Source: Yamagishiella unicocca
Taxonomy: Eukaryota > Chlorophyta > Chlorophyceae > Chlamydomonadales > Volvocaceae
Assembly: GCA_003116995.1 (NCBI GenBank)
Contig: BDSL01000202.1
Span: forward strand, 1-64,000
Direction: 5' to 3'
Length of the DNA: 64,000 bases
Program-made: the position numbers and the translations under genes
The notes under the pieces: generated by a model
What the model was told of the DNA's origin: nothing
The model's database searches: none
What the model saw: the letters and a program-made list of their open reading frames with translations, nothing else
In this document: positions 36,066 through 46,810 of the stretch, in pieces
Position numbering within the stretch: the first letter of the stretch is position 1
Layout: every line of letters starts with the position of its first letter

Positions 36066-37319
36066 CTCCTCTTGCTCTCCTTTGTCGTCCCTTCGGGTCC
36101 CTGTCCTGCTCCCCCTCTGCCTCCCTCCCCTGCTGTCCCGCCGTGCCCCTCCGGCCCCCGCTCGCTCCCCCTGGGCTCCCCTTCCTCTTCTCCTCTTCTC
36201 TGTCCTCCTTCCGCGCCCCTGGCCCCGCCCCCTCTTTTCGGTCCTCGGTTCTCCTTTTGGCCTCCTGCTGGTTTTCTCCCTGGTTTCGGGCCCGTCCCCC
36301 CCCCCCTCTTTTGCTGCCCCCCTGCCTTGCTTTCTTCTCCTGCCCCCCCTGCGTCTCCTCTTGCTCTCCTTTGTCGTCCCTTCGGGTCCTGTCCTGCTCC
36401 CCCTCTGCCTCCCTCCCTGCTGTCCCGCCGTGCCCCTCCGGCCCCCGCTCGCTCCCCCTGGGCTCCCCTTCCTCTTCTCTCTTCTCTGTCCTCCTTCCGG
36501 CCCCCTGGCCCCGCCCCCCTCTTTTTGGTCCTCGGTTCTCCTTTTGGCCTCCTGCTGGTTTCTCCCTGGTTTCGGGGCCCGTCCCCCCCCCCCTCTTTTG
36601 CTGCCCCCCCCTGCCTTGCTTCTTCTCCTGCCCCCCCTGCGTCTCCTCTTGCTCTCCTTTGTCGTCCCTTCGGGTCCTGTCCTGCTCCCCCTCTGCCTCC
36701 CTCCCCTGCTGTCCCGCCGTGCCCCCTCCGGCCCCCGCTCGCTCCCCTGGGCTCCCTTCCTCTTCTCCTCTCTCTGTCCTCCTTCCGCGCCCCTGGCCCG
36801 CACCTCTTTTCGGTCCTCGGTTCTCCTTTTGGCCTCCTGCTGGTTTCTCCCTGGTTTCGGGGCCCGTCCCCCCCCCCTCTTTTGCTGCCCCCCCTGCCTT
36901 GCTTTCTTCTCCTGCCCCCCTGCGTCTCCTCTTGCTCTCCCTTTGTCGTCCCTTCGGGTCCCTGTCCTGCTCCCCCCTCCGCCTCCCTCCGCTGTCCCGC
37001 CGTGCCCCTCCGGCCCCCGCTCGCTCCCCCTGGGCTCCCCTTCCTCTTCTCCTCTTCTCTGTCCTCCTTCCGCGCCCCTGGCCCCGCCCCCTCTTTTCGG
37101 TCCTCGGTTCTCCTTTTGGCCTCCTGCTGGTTTCTCCCTGGTTTCGGGGCCCGTCCCCCCCCTCTTTTGCTGCCCCCCCTGCCTTGCTTTCTTCTCCTGC
37201 CCCCCTGCGTCTCCTCTTGCTCTCCTTTGTCGTCCCTTCGGGTCCCTGTCCTGCTCCCCTCTGCCTCCTCCCCTGCTGTCCCGCCGTGCCCCTCCGGCCC
37301 CCGCTCGCTCCCCTGGGCC

Positions 37320-37372
37320 CCCCTTCCTCTACTAGGGCCCCCCTCCACACTGGGCTCCCCTTGGCCCCTGGC
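37320..37372. repeat. Short foreign-looking patch in a family A copy
   Basis: Between CTTCCTCT and TGGGCTCCCC lies ACTAGGGCCCCCCTCCACAC with four A in 19 bases, the highest local A density in the window. A second TGGGCTCCCC then leads directly into TTGGCCCCTGGCC. It may be a junction scar or a sequence error; I cannot tell its origin. Confidence 0.75.
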
Positions 37373-38220
37373 CCCGCCCCCCTCTTTTCGGTCCTCGGTT
37401 CTCCTTTTGGCCTCCTGCTGGTTTCTCCCTGGTTTCGGGGCCCGTCCCCCCCCCCCCTCTTTTGCTGCCCCCCCTGCCTTGCTTTCTTCTCCTGCCCCCC
37501 TGCGTCTCCTCTTGCTCTCCTTTGTCGTCCTTCGGGTCCTGTCCTGCTCCCCCCTCCGCCTCCCTCCCCTGCTGTCCCGCCGTGCCCCCTCCGGCCCCCG
37601 CTCGCTCCCCTGGGCTCCCTTCCTCTTCTCCTCTTCTCTGTCCTCCTTCCGCCCCCTGGCCCCGCCCCCTCTTTTTGGTCCTCGGTTCTCCTTTTGGCCT
37701 CCTGCTGGTTTCTCCCTGGTTTCGGGGCCCGTCCCCCCCCCCCCTCTTTTGCTGCCCCCCCTGCCTTGCTTTCTTCTCCTGCCCCCCTGCGTCTCCTCTT
37801 GCTCTCCTTTGTCGTCCCTTCGGGTCCTGTCCTGCTCCCCCCTCTGCCTCCCTCCCTGCTGTCCCGCCGTGCCCCTCCGGCCCCGCTCGCTCCCCTGGGC
37901 TCCCCTTCCTCTTCTCCTTCTCTGTCCTCCTTCCGCCCCCTGGCCCCGCCCCCTCTTTTTGGTCCTCGGTTCTCCTTTTGGCCTCCTGCTGGTTTCTCCC
38001 TGGTTTCGGGGCCCGTCCCCCCCCCCCCCTCTTTTGCTGCCCCCCCTGCCTTGCTTTCTTCTCCTGCCCCCCTGCGTCTCCTCTTGCTCTCCTTTGTCGT
38101 CCCTTCGGGTCCTGTCCTGCTCCCCCCTCCGCCTCCCTCCCCTGCTGTCCCGCCGTGCCCCCTCCGGCCCCCGCTCGCTCCCCTGGGCTCCCCTTCCTCT
38201 TCTCCTCTTCTCTGTCCTCC

Positions 38221-40920
38221 CCCGGCCCCTGGCCCGCCCCCTCTTTTGGTCCTCGGTTTCCCCCCCTGGTTTCTGGTTTCGGGGCCCGTCCCCCCCCCCC
38301 CCTTTTGCTGCCCCCCCCTGCCTTGCTTTCTTCTCTGCCCCCCTGCGTCTCCTCTTGCTCTCCTTTGTCGTCCCTTCGGGTCCTGTCCTGCTCCCCCCTC
38401 CGCCTCCCTCCCCTGCTGTCCCGCCGTGCCCCCTCCGGCCCCCGCTCGCTCCCCCTGGGCTCCCCTTCCTCTTCTCCTTTTGGCTCCTCTCTCCCTGGTT
38501 TCGGGGCCCGTCCCCCCCCCCCTCTTTTGCTGCCCCCCCTGCCTTGCTTTCTTCTCCTGCCCCCCTGCCTCCTCTTGCTCTCCTTTGTCGTCCCTTCGGG
38601 TCCTGTCCTGCTCCCCCTCGCCTCCTGCTGTCCCGCCGTGCCCCCTCCGGCCCCCGCTCGCTCCCCCTGGGCTCCCCTTCCTCTTCTCCTCTCTCTGGCC
38701 CCTGGCCTGGTCCTCGGTTCCCTTTTGGCCTCCCTGGTTTCTCCCTGGTTTCGGGGCCCCCCCCCCCCCCTCTTTTGCTCCCCCCCCTGCCTTGCTTTCT
38801 TTTGCCCCCCTGCGTCTCCTCTTGCTCTCCTTTGTCCTTCGGGTCCTGTCCTGCTCCCCCCTCCGCCTCCCTCCCCTGCTGTCCCGCCGTGCCCCCTCCG
38901 GCCCCGCTCGCTCTCCTCTCCTTGGCCCTTCGGGTCTGCTGCTCCCCCCTCCGCCTCCCTCCCCGCTGTCCCTGCCCCCTCCGTTCCCCCTGGGCTCCCC
39001 TCCTCTTCTCCTCTTCTCTGTCCTCCTTCCGGCCCCTGGCCCCGCCCCCTCTTTTTGGTCCTCGGTTCTCCTTTTGGCCTCCTGCTGGTTTCTCCCTGGT
39101 TTCGGGGCCCTCCCCCCCCCCCCTCTTTTGCTGCCCCCCTGCCTTGCTTTCTTCTCCTGCCCCCCTGCGTCTCCTCTTGCTCTCCTTTGTCGTCCCTTCG
39201 GGTCCTGTCCTGCTCCCCCTCCGCCTCCCTCCCGCTGTCCCCGTGTCCGGCCCCCGCTCGCTCCCCTGGGCTCCCTCCTCTTCTCCTCTTCTCTGTCCTC
39301 CTTCCGGCCCCTGGCCCCGCCCCCTCTTTTGGTCCTCGGTTCCCCTCCTGCTGGCTCCCTGGTTTCTTCCTCCCCCCCTTTGCTTTCTTCTCCTTGCTCT
39401 GCTCCCTCGTCCCTTCCCTGTCCTGCTCCCCCTCCGCCTCCCTCCCCGCTGTCCCGCCCCCTCTTGCTCCCCCTGGGCTCCCCTGTCCTCCTTCCGGCCC
39501 CTGGCCCCGCCCCCCTCGGTCCTCGGTTCCCTCCTGCTGGTTTCTCCCTGGTTTCGGGGCCCGTCCCCCCCCCCTGCTGGTTTCTTCTCCTGCCCCCCCT
39601 GTCTCCTCTTGGTCGGGGTCCCGCTCCCCCCCGCCTCCCTCCCCGCTTTTCCGGCTCGCTCCCCCTGGGCTCCCCTTCCTCTTCTCCTCTTCTCTGTCCT
39701 CCTTCCGGCCCCTGGCCCCGCCCCCTCTTTTTGGTCCTCGGTTCTTTTGGCCTCCTGCTGGTTTCTCCCTGGTTTCGGGGCCCGTCCCCCCCCCCCCTCT
39801 TTTGCTGCCCCCCCTGCCTTGCTTTCTTCTCCTGCCCCCCTGCGTCTCCTCTTGCTCTCCTTTGTCGTCCCTTCGGGTCCTGTCCTGCTCCCCCCCCCCC
39901 CCCCCTGCTCGCTCCCCCCTGTCCTTTCCGGCTTCTCCTCGGTTCTCCTGCCTCCCTGGTTTCTGCGTCTCCTCTTGCGCTCTCCTTTGTCGTCCCTTCG
40001 GGTCCTGTCCTGCTCCCCCCTCCGCCTCCCTCCCCTGCTGTCCCGCCGTGTCCCCCTCCGGCCCCCGCTCGCTCCCCCTGGGCTCCCCTTCCTCTTCTCC
40101 TCTTCTCTGTCCTCCTTCCGGCCCCCCTGGCCCCGGCCTCCTGCTGGTTTCTCCCTGGTTTCGGTCCTCTTTTGCTGCCCCCCCTGCCTTGCTTTCTTCT
40201 CCTGCCCCCCTGCGTCTCCTCTTGCTCTCCTTGTCGTCCCTTCGGGTCCTGTCCTGGCCTCCCTTCTGTCCCTGGGCCCCCGCTTTGGGCTCCCTTCCTC
40301 TTCTCCTCTTCTCTGTCCTCCTTCCGGCCCCTGGCCCCGCCCCCTCTTTTTGGTCCTCGGTTCCCCCTCCTGCTGGTTTCTCCCTGGTTTCGGGGCTCCC
40401 CCCCCCCTCTTTTGCTGCCCCCCCTGCCTTGCTTTCTTCTCCTGCCCCCCTGCGTCTCCTCTTGCTCTCCTTTGTCGTCCCTTCGGGTCCTGTCCTGCTC
40501 CCCCCTCCGCCTCCCTCCCCCTCGTGCCCTTCGGGTCCTGTCCTGCTCCCCCTCTGCCTCCCTCTGTCTCCCCCTCCTTCTCCCTCTGTCCTCCTTCCGG
40601 CCCCTGGCCCCGCCCCCTCTTTTTGGTCCTCGGTTCCCCCTTTTGGCCTCCTGCTGGTTTCTCCCTGGTTTCGGGGCCCTCCCCCCCCCCCTCTTTTGCT
40701 GCCCCCCTGCCTTGCTTTCTTCTCCTGCCCCCCTGCTCTTCTCCTCTCCTGCCTCTCCGCGTCTCCCTCTTGCTCCCTCTCCTTTGTCCTGTCCCTCCGG
40801 TCCTTTTGGCCTCCTGCTGGTTTCTCCCTGGTTTCGGGGCCCCGCCCTCCCCGCCCCCTGTCGCTGCCCCCTCCTGGCTCCCCGCTCGCTCTTCCTCTTG
40901 CTCCCCTCTTTCTCCTCTTC
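38221..40920. repeat. Scrambled family A zone 1
   Basis: Monomers here are truncated, fused and internally shuffled. Near 38,470 the TTCTCC of the CT-rich segment is joined directly to TTTTGGCTCC, skipping about 60 bp. At 38,905-38,990 and 39,330-39,660 the order of landmarks is lost. At 39,890-39,905 a 16-base C run replaces the CTCCGCC segment. At 40,525-40,550 the TTCGGGTCCTGTCCTGCTC word appears a second time within one copy. Near-intact copies survive at about 39,660-39,890 and 40,300-40,510. The whole zone still contains no A that I could find, so it is made from family A fragments and not from foreign DNA. Confidence 0.85.
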
Positions 40921-42260
40921 TGTCCTCCTTCCGGCCCCCTGGCCCCGCCCCCTCTTTTTGGTCCTCGGTTCCCTTTTGGCCTCCTGCTGGTTTCTCCCTG
41001 GTTTCGGGGCCCCTCCCCCCCCCCCTCTTTTGCTGCCCCCCCCTGCCTTGCTTTCTTCTCCTGCCCCCCTGCGTCTCCTCTTGCTCTCCTTTGTCGTCCC
41101 TTCGGGTCCTGTCCTGCTCCCCCTCCGCCTCCCTCCCCGCTGTCCCGCCGTGCCCCCTCCGGCCCCCGCTGCTCCCCTGGGCTCCCTTCCTCTTCTCCCT
41201 CTTCTCTGTCCTCCTTCCGGCCCCCTGGCCCCGCCCCCTCTTTTTGGTCCTCGGTTCCCCTTTTGGCCTCCTGCTGGTTTCTCCCTGGTTTCGGGGCCCC
41301 TCCCCCCCCCCCTCTTTTGCTGCCCCCCCCTGCCTTGCTTTCTTCTCCTGTGCGTCTCCTCTTGCTCTCCTTTGTCGTCCCTTCGGGTCCTGTCCTGCTC
41401 CCGCCTCCCTCCCGCTGTCCCGCCGTGCCCCTCCGGCCCCCGCTGCTCCCCTGGGCTCCCCTTCCTCTTCTCCCTCTTCTCTGTCCTCCTTCCGGCCCCC
41501 TGGCCCCGCCCCCCTCTTTTTGGTCCTCGGTTCCCCTTTTGGCCTCCTGCTGGTTTCTCCCTGGTTTCGGGGCCCCCCCCCCCCCCCCCCTCTTTTGCTG
41601 CCCCCCTGCCTTGCTTTCTTCTCCTGCCCCCCTGCGTCTCCTCTTGCTCTCCTTTGTCGTCCCTTCGGGTCCTGTCCTGCTCCCCCCTCCGCCTCCCCCG
41701 CTGTCCCGCCGTGCCCCCTCCGGCCCCCGCTTGCTCCCCTGGGCTCCCCTTCCTTCTCCCTCTTCTCTGTCCTCCTTCCGCCCCCTGGCCCCGCCCCCTC
41801 TTTTTGGTCCTCGGTTCCCCTTTTGGCCTCCTGCTGGTTTCTCCCTGGTTTCGGGGCCCCTCCCCCCCCCCCCTCTTTTGCTGCCCCCCCTGCCTTGCTT
41901 TCTTCTCCTGCCCCCCTGCGTCTCCTCTTGCTCTCCTTTGTCGTCCCTTCGGGTCCTGTCCTGCTCCCCCTCCGCCTCCCTCCCCGCTGTCCCGCCGTGC
42001 CCCCTCCGGCCCCCGCTCGCTCCCCTGGGCTCCCCTTCCTCTTCTCCTCTTCTCTGTCCTCCTTCCGGCCCCTGGCCCCCCCCTCTTTTTGGTCCTCGGT
42101 TCCCCTTTTGGCCTCCTGCTGGTTTCTCCCTGGTTTCGGGGCCCCTCCCCCCCCCCCCTCTTTTGCTGTGCCTTGCTTTCTTCTCCTGCCCCCCTGCGTC
42201 TCCTCTTGCTCTCCTTTGTCGTCCCTTCGGGTCCTGTCCTGCTCCCCCTCCGCCTCCCTC
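40921..42260. repeat. Satellite family A, regular island (variant V2)
   Basis: Four to five near-complete monomers with GGTTCCCCTTTT, the CCCCGCTGTCC form and TTCTCCCTCTTCTCTG (an extra C compared with block 1). After GGGGCCC the sequence is mostly CTCCC, where blocks 1-3 have GTCCC. This G-to-C change marks nearly all copies to the right of about 40,675. The copy at 41,573-41,590 carries an 18-base C run, equal to the longest I found in the window. Confidence 0.92.
41573..41590. repeat. Longest poly-C tract in the V2 copies (18 C)
   Basis: Here GGGG is followed by 18 C and then TCTTTTGC. The G or T that usually separates CCC from the poly-C tract is missing, so two C runs have merged. Confidence 0.9.
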
Positions 42261-43260
42261 CCCCGCTGTCTGCCCTCCGGTTTCGGGCTCCCCTTCCTCT
42301 TCTCCCTCTTCTCTGTCCTCCTTCCGGCCCCTGGCCCCGCCCCCTCTTTTTTGGTCCTCGGTTCCCCCTCCTGCTGCCCCCTGCTTTTGCTTTCTTCTCC
42401 TGCCCCCCTGCGTCTCCTCTCCTGTCCTGCTCCCCCCTCCGCCTCCCTGTCCCGCCGTGCCCCCTCCGGCCCCCGCTCGGGTCCTGTCCTGCTCCCCTCC
42501 CTCCCCCTCCCCTGCTGGTCCCGGTTTCTGTGCCCCCCCTGCCGCTGCCCCCGCTCGCTCCCCCCCCGGGTCTGCCCCCCCCTTCCCTCTTCTCCCCTCC
42601 TTGCTCCCCCTGGGCTCCCTTCCTCTTCTCGTCCTCCTTCCGGCCCCCTGGCCCCGCCCCCTCCTCTTTTTGGTCCTCGGTTCTCCTTTTGGCCTCCTGC
42701 TGGCCTTGCTTTCTTCTCCTGGTTTCGGGGCCCCTGTCCCCCCCCCCCCTCTTTTGCTGCTCCCCCTGCCTTGTCCTCCTTCCGGCCCCCTTCTCCTCGG
42801 TTCCCCTTTTGGCCTCCTGCTGGTTTCTCCCTGGTTTCGGGGCCCCTGCTGCCCCCTGCCTTGCTTTCTTCTCCTGCCCCCCTGCGTCTCCTCTTGCTCT
42901 CCTTTGTCGTCCCTTCGGGTCCTGTCCTGCTCCCCCCTCCGCTGTCCCGCCGTGCCCTCCGGCCCCCGCTGCTCCCCTGGGCTCCCCTTCCTCTTCTCCT
43001 CTTCTCTGTCCTCCTTCCGGCCCCTGGCCCCCCCCTCTTTTGGTCCTCGGTTCCCCTTTTGGCCTCCTGCTGGTTTCTCCCTGGTTTCTCCCCTCTTTTG
43101 GGCCTTGCTTTCTTCTCCTTGCGTCTCCTCTTGCTCTCCTTTGTCGTCCCTTCGGTCCTGTCCTGCTCCCCCTCCCCTCCGCTGTCCCGCCGTGCCCCTC
43201 CGGCCCCCGCTCGCTCCCCTGGGCTTTTCTGTCCTCCTTCCGTGGCCCCGCCCCCCTCCT
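42261..43260. repeat. Scrambled family A zone 2
   Basis: Short pieces of the monomer appear in altered order, worst at 42,340-42,800. Several TCCTGTCCTGCTCCCC and TTCTCCTGCCCC fragments are joined without the intervening parts. A fairly intact copy at about 42,790-43,080 interrupts the zone, and further deletions follow at 43,080-43,260. No A is seen. The breakpoints lie in C-rich or CT-rich words that occur several times per monomer, as expected from template switching or slippage between micro-homologies. A collapsed or noisy assembly consensus would look the same. Confidence 0.82.
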
Positions 43261-44760
43261 CGGTTCCCCTTTTGGCCTCCTGCTGGTTTCTCCCTGGTTT
43301 CGGGGCCCCTCCCCCCCCCCTCTTTTGCTGCCCCCCTGCCTTGCTTTCTTCTCCTGCCCCCCTGCGTCTCCTCTTGCTCTCCTTTGTCGTCCCTTCGGGT
43401 CCTGTCCTGCTCCCCCCTCCGCCTCCCTCCCGCTGTCCCGCCGTGCCCCCTCCGGCCCCCGCTTGCTCCCCTGGGCTCCCCTTCCTGTCCTCCTTCCGGC
43501 CCCTGGCCCCGCCCCTCTTTTGGTCCTCGGTTCCCCTTTTGGCCTCCTGCTGGTTTCTCCCTGGTTTCGGGGCCCTCGCTGCCCCCCCTGCCTTGCTTTC
43601 TTCTCCTGCCCCCCTGCGTCTCCTCTTGCTCTCCTTTGTCGTCCCTTCGGGTCCTGTCCTGCTCCCCCCTCCGCCTCCTCCCCCGCTGTCCCGCCGTGCC
43701 CCCTCCGGCCCCCGCTCGCTCCCCGGGCTCCCTCCTCTTCTCCCTCTTCTCTGTCCTCCTTCCGGCCCCTGGCCCCGCCCCCCTCTTTTTGGTCCTCGGT
43801 TCCCTTTTGGCCTCCTGCTGGTTTCTCCCTGGTTTCGGGGCCCCTCCCCCCCCCCCCCTCTTTTGCTGCCCCCCCCCTGCCTTGCTTTCTTCTCCTGCCC
43901 CCCTGCGTCTCCTCTTGCTCTCCTTTGTCGTCCCTTCGGGTCCTGTCCTGCTCCCCCTCCGCCTCTCCCCCGCTGTCCCGCCGTGCCCCCTCCGGCCCCC
44001 GCTCGCTCCCCTGGGCTCCCTTCCTCTTCTCTCTTCTCTGTCCTCCTTCCGGCCCCCTGGCCCCGCCCCCTCTTTTTGGTCCTCGGTTCCCTTTTGGCCT
44101 CCTGCTGGTTTCTCCCTGGTTTCGGGGCCCCTCCCCCCCCCACCTCTTTTGCTGCCCCCCTGCCTTGCTTTCTTCTCCTGCCCCCCTGCGTCTCCTCTTG
44201 CTCTCCTTTGTCGTCCCTTCGGGTCCTGTCCTGCTCCCCCTCCGCCTCCCTCCCCCGCTGTCCCGCCGTGCCCCCTCCGGCCCCCGCTCGCTCCCCTGGG
44301 CTCCCCTTCCTCTTCTCCCTCTTCTCTGTCCTCCTTCCGGCCCCCTGGCCCCGCCCCCTCTTTTTGGTCCTCGGTTCCCCTTTTGGCCTCCTGCTGGTTT
44401 CTCCCTGGTTTCGGGGCCCCTCCCCCCCCCCCTCTTTTGCTGCCCCCCCTGCCTTGCTTTCTTCTCCTGCCCCCCTGCGTCTCCTCTTGCTCTCCTTTGT
44501 CGTCCCTTCGGGTCCTGTCCTGCTCCCCCTCCGCCTCCCTCCCCGCTGTCCCGCCGTGCCCCCTCCGGCCCCCGCTCGCTCCCCCTGGGCTCCCCTTCCT
44601 CTTCTCCCTCTTCTCTGTCCTCCTTCCGGCCCCCTGGCCCCGCCCCCTCTTTTTGGTCCTCGGTTCCCCTTTTGGCCTCCTGCTGGTTTCTCCCTGGTTT
44701 CGGGGCCCCTCCCCCCCCCCCCCCTTTTTGCTGCCCCCCCTGCCTTGCTTTCTTCTCCTG
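43261..44760. repeat. Satellite family A, regular island (variant V2)
   Basis: About five nearly complete V2 monomers with GGGGCCCCTCCC, CCCCGCTGTCC and mostly TTCTCCCTCTTC. One isolated A lies at 44,142 inside the poly-C tract. The copy that begins near 43,460 already shows the GCTTGCTCCCC variant that later dominates 47.8-51.6 kb. There is a short deletion between 43,485 and 43,510, where CTTCCTGTCC skips the CTCTTCTCCTCTTC segment. Confidence 0.92.
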
Positions 44761-46050
44761 CCCCTCCTGCGTCCCTCCTCTGCTGCTCTCCTCTGTCGTT
44801 TCCTTCGGGTCCTGTCCTGCTCCCCCCTCCCCTCCCTTCTGCCCCTCCTTGCGGGCTTCTCCTCCCCCCCTGCTCTCCCTCTTTCTCCCTCCTTGCTGTG
44901 CGTCTCCTTTGCGGTCCCTTCTCCTGTCCTGCTCCCCCCTCCGCCCTCGGTCCTCCCTTCCCGGCCTCCTGCTGGTTCCTCCCTGCTGTTTCGGGGCCCC
45001 CCCCCCCCCTGCTGGCCTTTGCTGCCTCCTCCTCCCTCTTTCGGGTCTGTCCTGCTTCTCCTGCCCCCCTGCGCCCCGCTCTCCCTCTTGTGTCCTCGGT
45101 CCTCCCCTTTTGGCGCTGGTTTCCCCTGGTTTCGGGGCCCCTGCTGCCCCCCCCCGCCCCTTTGCTCCCTCCCCCTCCCCTGCCTTGCGGCCCCCCTGGC
45201 CCCCCCCCCTGGGCTCCCCTTCCTCTGTCTCCTGTCCTCCTCCCCCTTTTGGCCTCCTGCTGGTTTCTCCCTGCGGGGCCCCTCTTTTTGCCCCCTGCCT
45301 CTTTCTTCTCCTGCCGCCTCCCTCCTCCCGCCTTCCCCTGCCGTGCTCCCTCCGTTGCGGTCCCTCCGGGTCCTGCTCTGCCTCCCCCTCCCCCCCTGCC
45401 TTGCTTTCTTCTCCTGCCCCCTGCGTCTCCTCTTGCTCTCCTTTGTCGTCCCTTCGGGTCCTGTCCTGCTCCCCGCGCTCCCCTCCCTTTCCCGCCGTGT
45501 CCGGCTCCCGGCCTCCTGCTCCCCCCCCTCCCCCCCCCCCTCTTTTTGGCTCCTTGCTTTCTTCTCCCTCCCCTCCTGCGGTCCGCTCCCTGGTTTCTCG
45601 GGGTCCTCCCCCTCCTTTTGCTGCTGCCCCCCCCTTGCCTTGCTTCTCCGCCCCCCCCCCGTCCTCCTCCTCCGCTCTCCTTTGTCGTCCCTGTGGCCTC
45701 CCTTCCCCTGGCCTCCTGCTGCCCCTGCCCCCCTCTTTTTGCTGCCCCTTCGGTCTCCGCTCGTCGTCCCTCCCTGTCCTGCTCCCGCTCGCTCCCCCTG
45801 GGCTCCCCTCGGGGCTCCCTTGCTGCTCTCCCTGTCCTCCTGCTCCCCGTCCCTCTCCTGTCCTGGCCTCTCCCTGGTCCCCTCCTCCTCCTCTTCTCTG
45901 TCCTCCTTCCGGCCCCTGGCCCCGCCCCCTCTTTTTGGTCCTCGGTTCTCCTCCTCTGGTTTCTCCCTGGTTTCGGGGCCCCCCCCCCCCCCCCTCTGCC
46001 CCCCCTGCCTTGCTGCCCCCTGTCTCTCTTGGTCGTCCCCTCCTTTGCTA
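44761..46050. repeat. Scrambled family A zone 3, the most disordered stretch
   Basis: For almost 1.3 kb no full monomer can be followed, although the words are familiar: TTCGGGTCCTGTCCTGCTCC, GGCCTCCTGCTGGTT, TTTCGGGGCCCC and CCTTGCTTTCTTCTCC recur in changing order. A recognisable partial copy lies at about 45,390-45,475, and half of one at 45,895-45,995. The C/T/G-only alphabet is kept, with a single A at its right edge (46,050). Random decay should have produced A as readily as other bases, so this looks like shuffling of existing repeat pieces. Confidence 0.82.
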
Positions 46051-46640
46051 CCTGCTCCCCCTCTGCCTCCCTCCCTGCTGTCCCGCCGTGCCCCTCCGGC
46101 CCCGCTCGCTCCCCCTGGGCTCCCTTCCTCTTCTCCTTCTCTGTCCTCCTTCCGGCCCCTGGCCCGCCCCTCTTTTTGGTCCTCGGTTCTCCTTTTGGCC
46201 TCCTGCTGGTTTCTCCTGGTTTCGGGGCCCTCCCCCCCCCCCTCTTTTGCTGCCCCCCTGCCTTGCTTTCTTCTCCTGCCCCCCTGCGTCTCTCTTGCTC
46301 TCCTTTGTCGTCCCTTCGGGTCCTGTCCTGCTCCCCCCTCTGCCTTCCCCTGCTGTCCCGCCGTGCCCCTCCGGCCCCCGCTCGCTCCCCCTGGCTCCCC
46401 TCTCTCCTTCTCTGTCCTCCTTCCGCCCCTGGCCCCGCCCCCTCTTTTTGGTCCTCGGTTCCCTTTTGGCCTCCTGCTGGTTTCTCCCTGTTTTCGGGGC
46501 CCGTCCCCCCCCCTCTTTTGCTGCCCCCCCTGCCTTGCTTTCTTCTCCTGCCCCCCTGCGTCTCCTCTTGCTCTCCTTTGTCGTCCCTTCGGGTCCTGTC
46601 CTGCTCCCCCTCTGCCTCCCTCCCCGCTGTCCCGCCGTGC
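46051..46640. repeat. Satellite family A, short regular island
   Basis: Two near-complete monomers between scrambled zones. The first has the V1 word GGTTCTCCTTTT (near 46,187). The second has GGTTCCCTTTT (near 46,458) and an unusual CCCTGTTTTCGGGGCCCGT, where CTGGTTTCGG is normal. This is one of the few V1 copies to the right of 40 kb. Confidence 0.9.
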
Positions 46641-46810
46641 CCCCTTCGCTCCCCGCTCTCCCTCTTCTCTGTCCTCCCCTGGGCTCCCCGGCCCCCTTGC
46701 TCCCCTCTCCCTTCTTGTTGCCTGCCGTCCCTCCTGTTCCCCGCCCCTGGCCTCTTGCTGGTCCTCGGTCTCCCCTGGTTTCGGGCCTCCCTCCCTGGTT
46801 TCCCCCCTGC
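46641..46810. repeat. Scrambled family A zone 4
   Basis: A short shuffled stretch between two regular stretches. It contains fragments such as CTCTTCTCTGTCC, CCTGGGCTCCCC and several partial CTGGTTTCGGG words out of order. It ends where a complete poly-C segment resumes near 46,815. Confidence 0.78.

Larger units (their letters stand above)
33901..38220. repeat. Satellite family A, block 3 (variant V1 again)
   Basis: About 15 monomers return to GGTTCTCCTTTT from near 33,980 and to the composition of block 1. The block includes two visibly damaged copies, at about 35,905-36,065 and 37,320-37,372. A local sub-variant CTCTTTTCGGTCCTCGG replaces CTCTTTTTGGTCCTCGG near 36,235, 36,808, 37,091 and 37,382. 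That is four of five successive copies, which suggests small-scale spreading of one mutation by unequal exchange or conversion. No gene is present. Confidence 0.93.

Noticed and set aside
37331..37350. Insertion of a mobile element at the A-containing patch
   Set aside because: The patch is only about 20 bases, has no terminal repeats or target duplication, and both sides continue the satellite. A junction scar or error is more likely.
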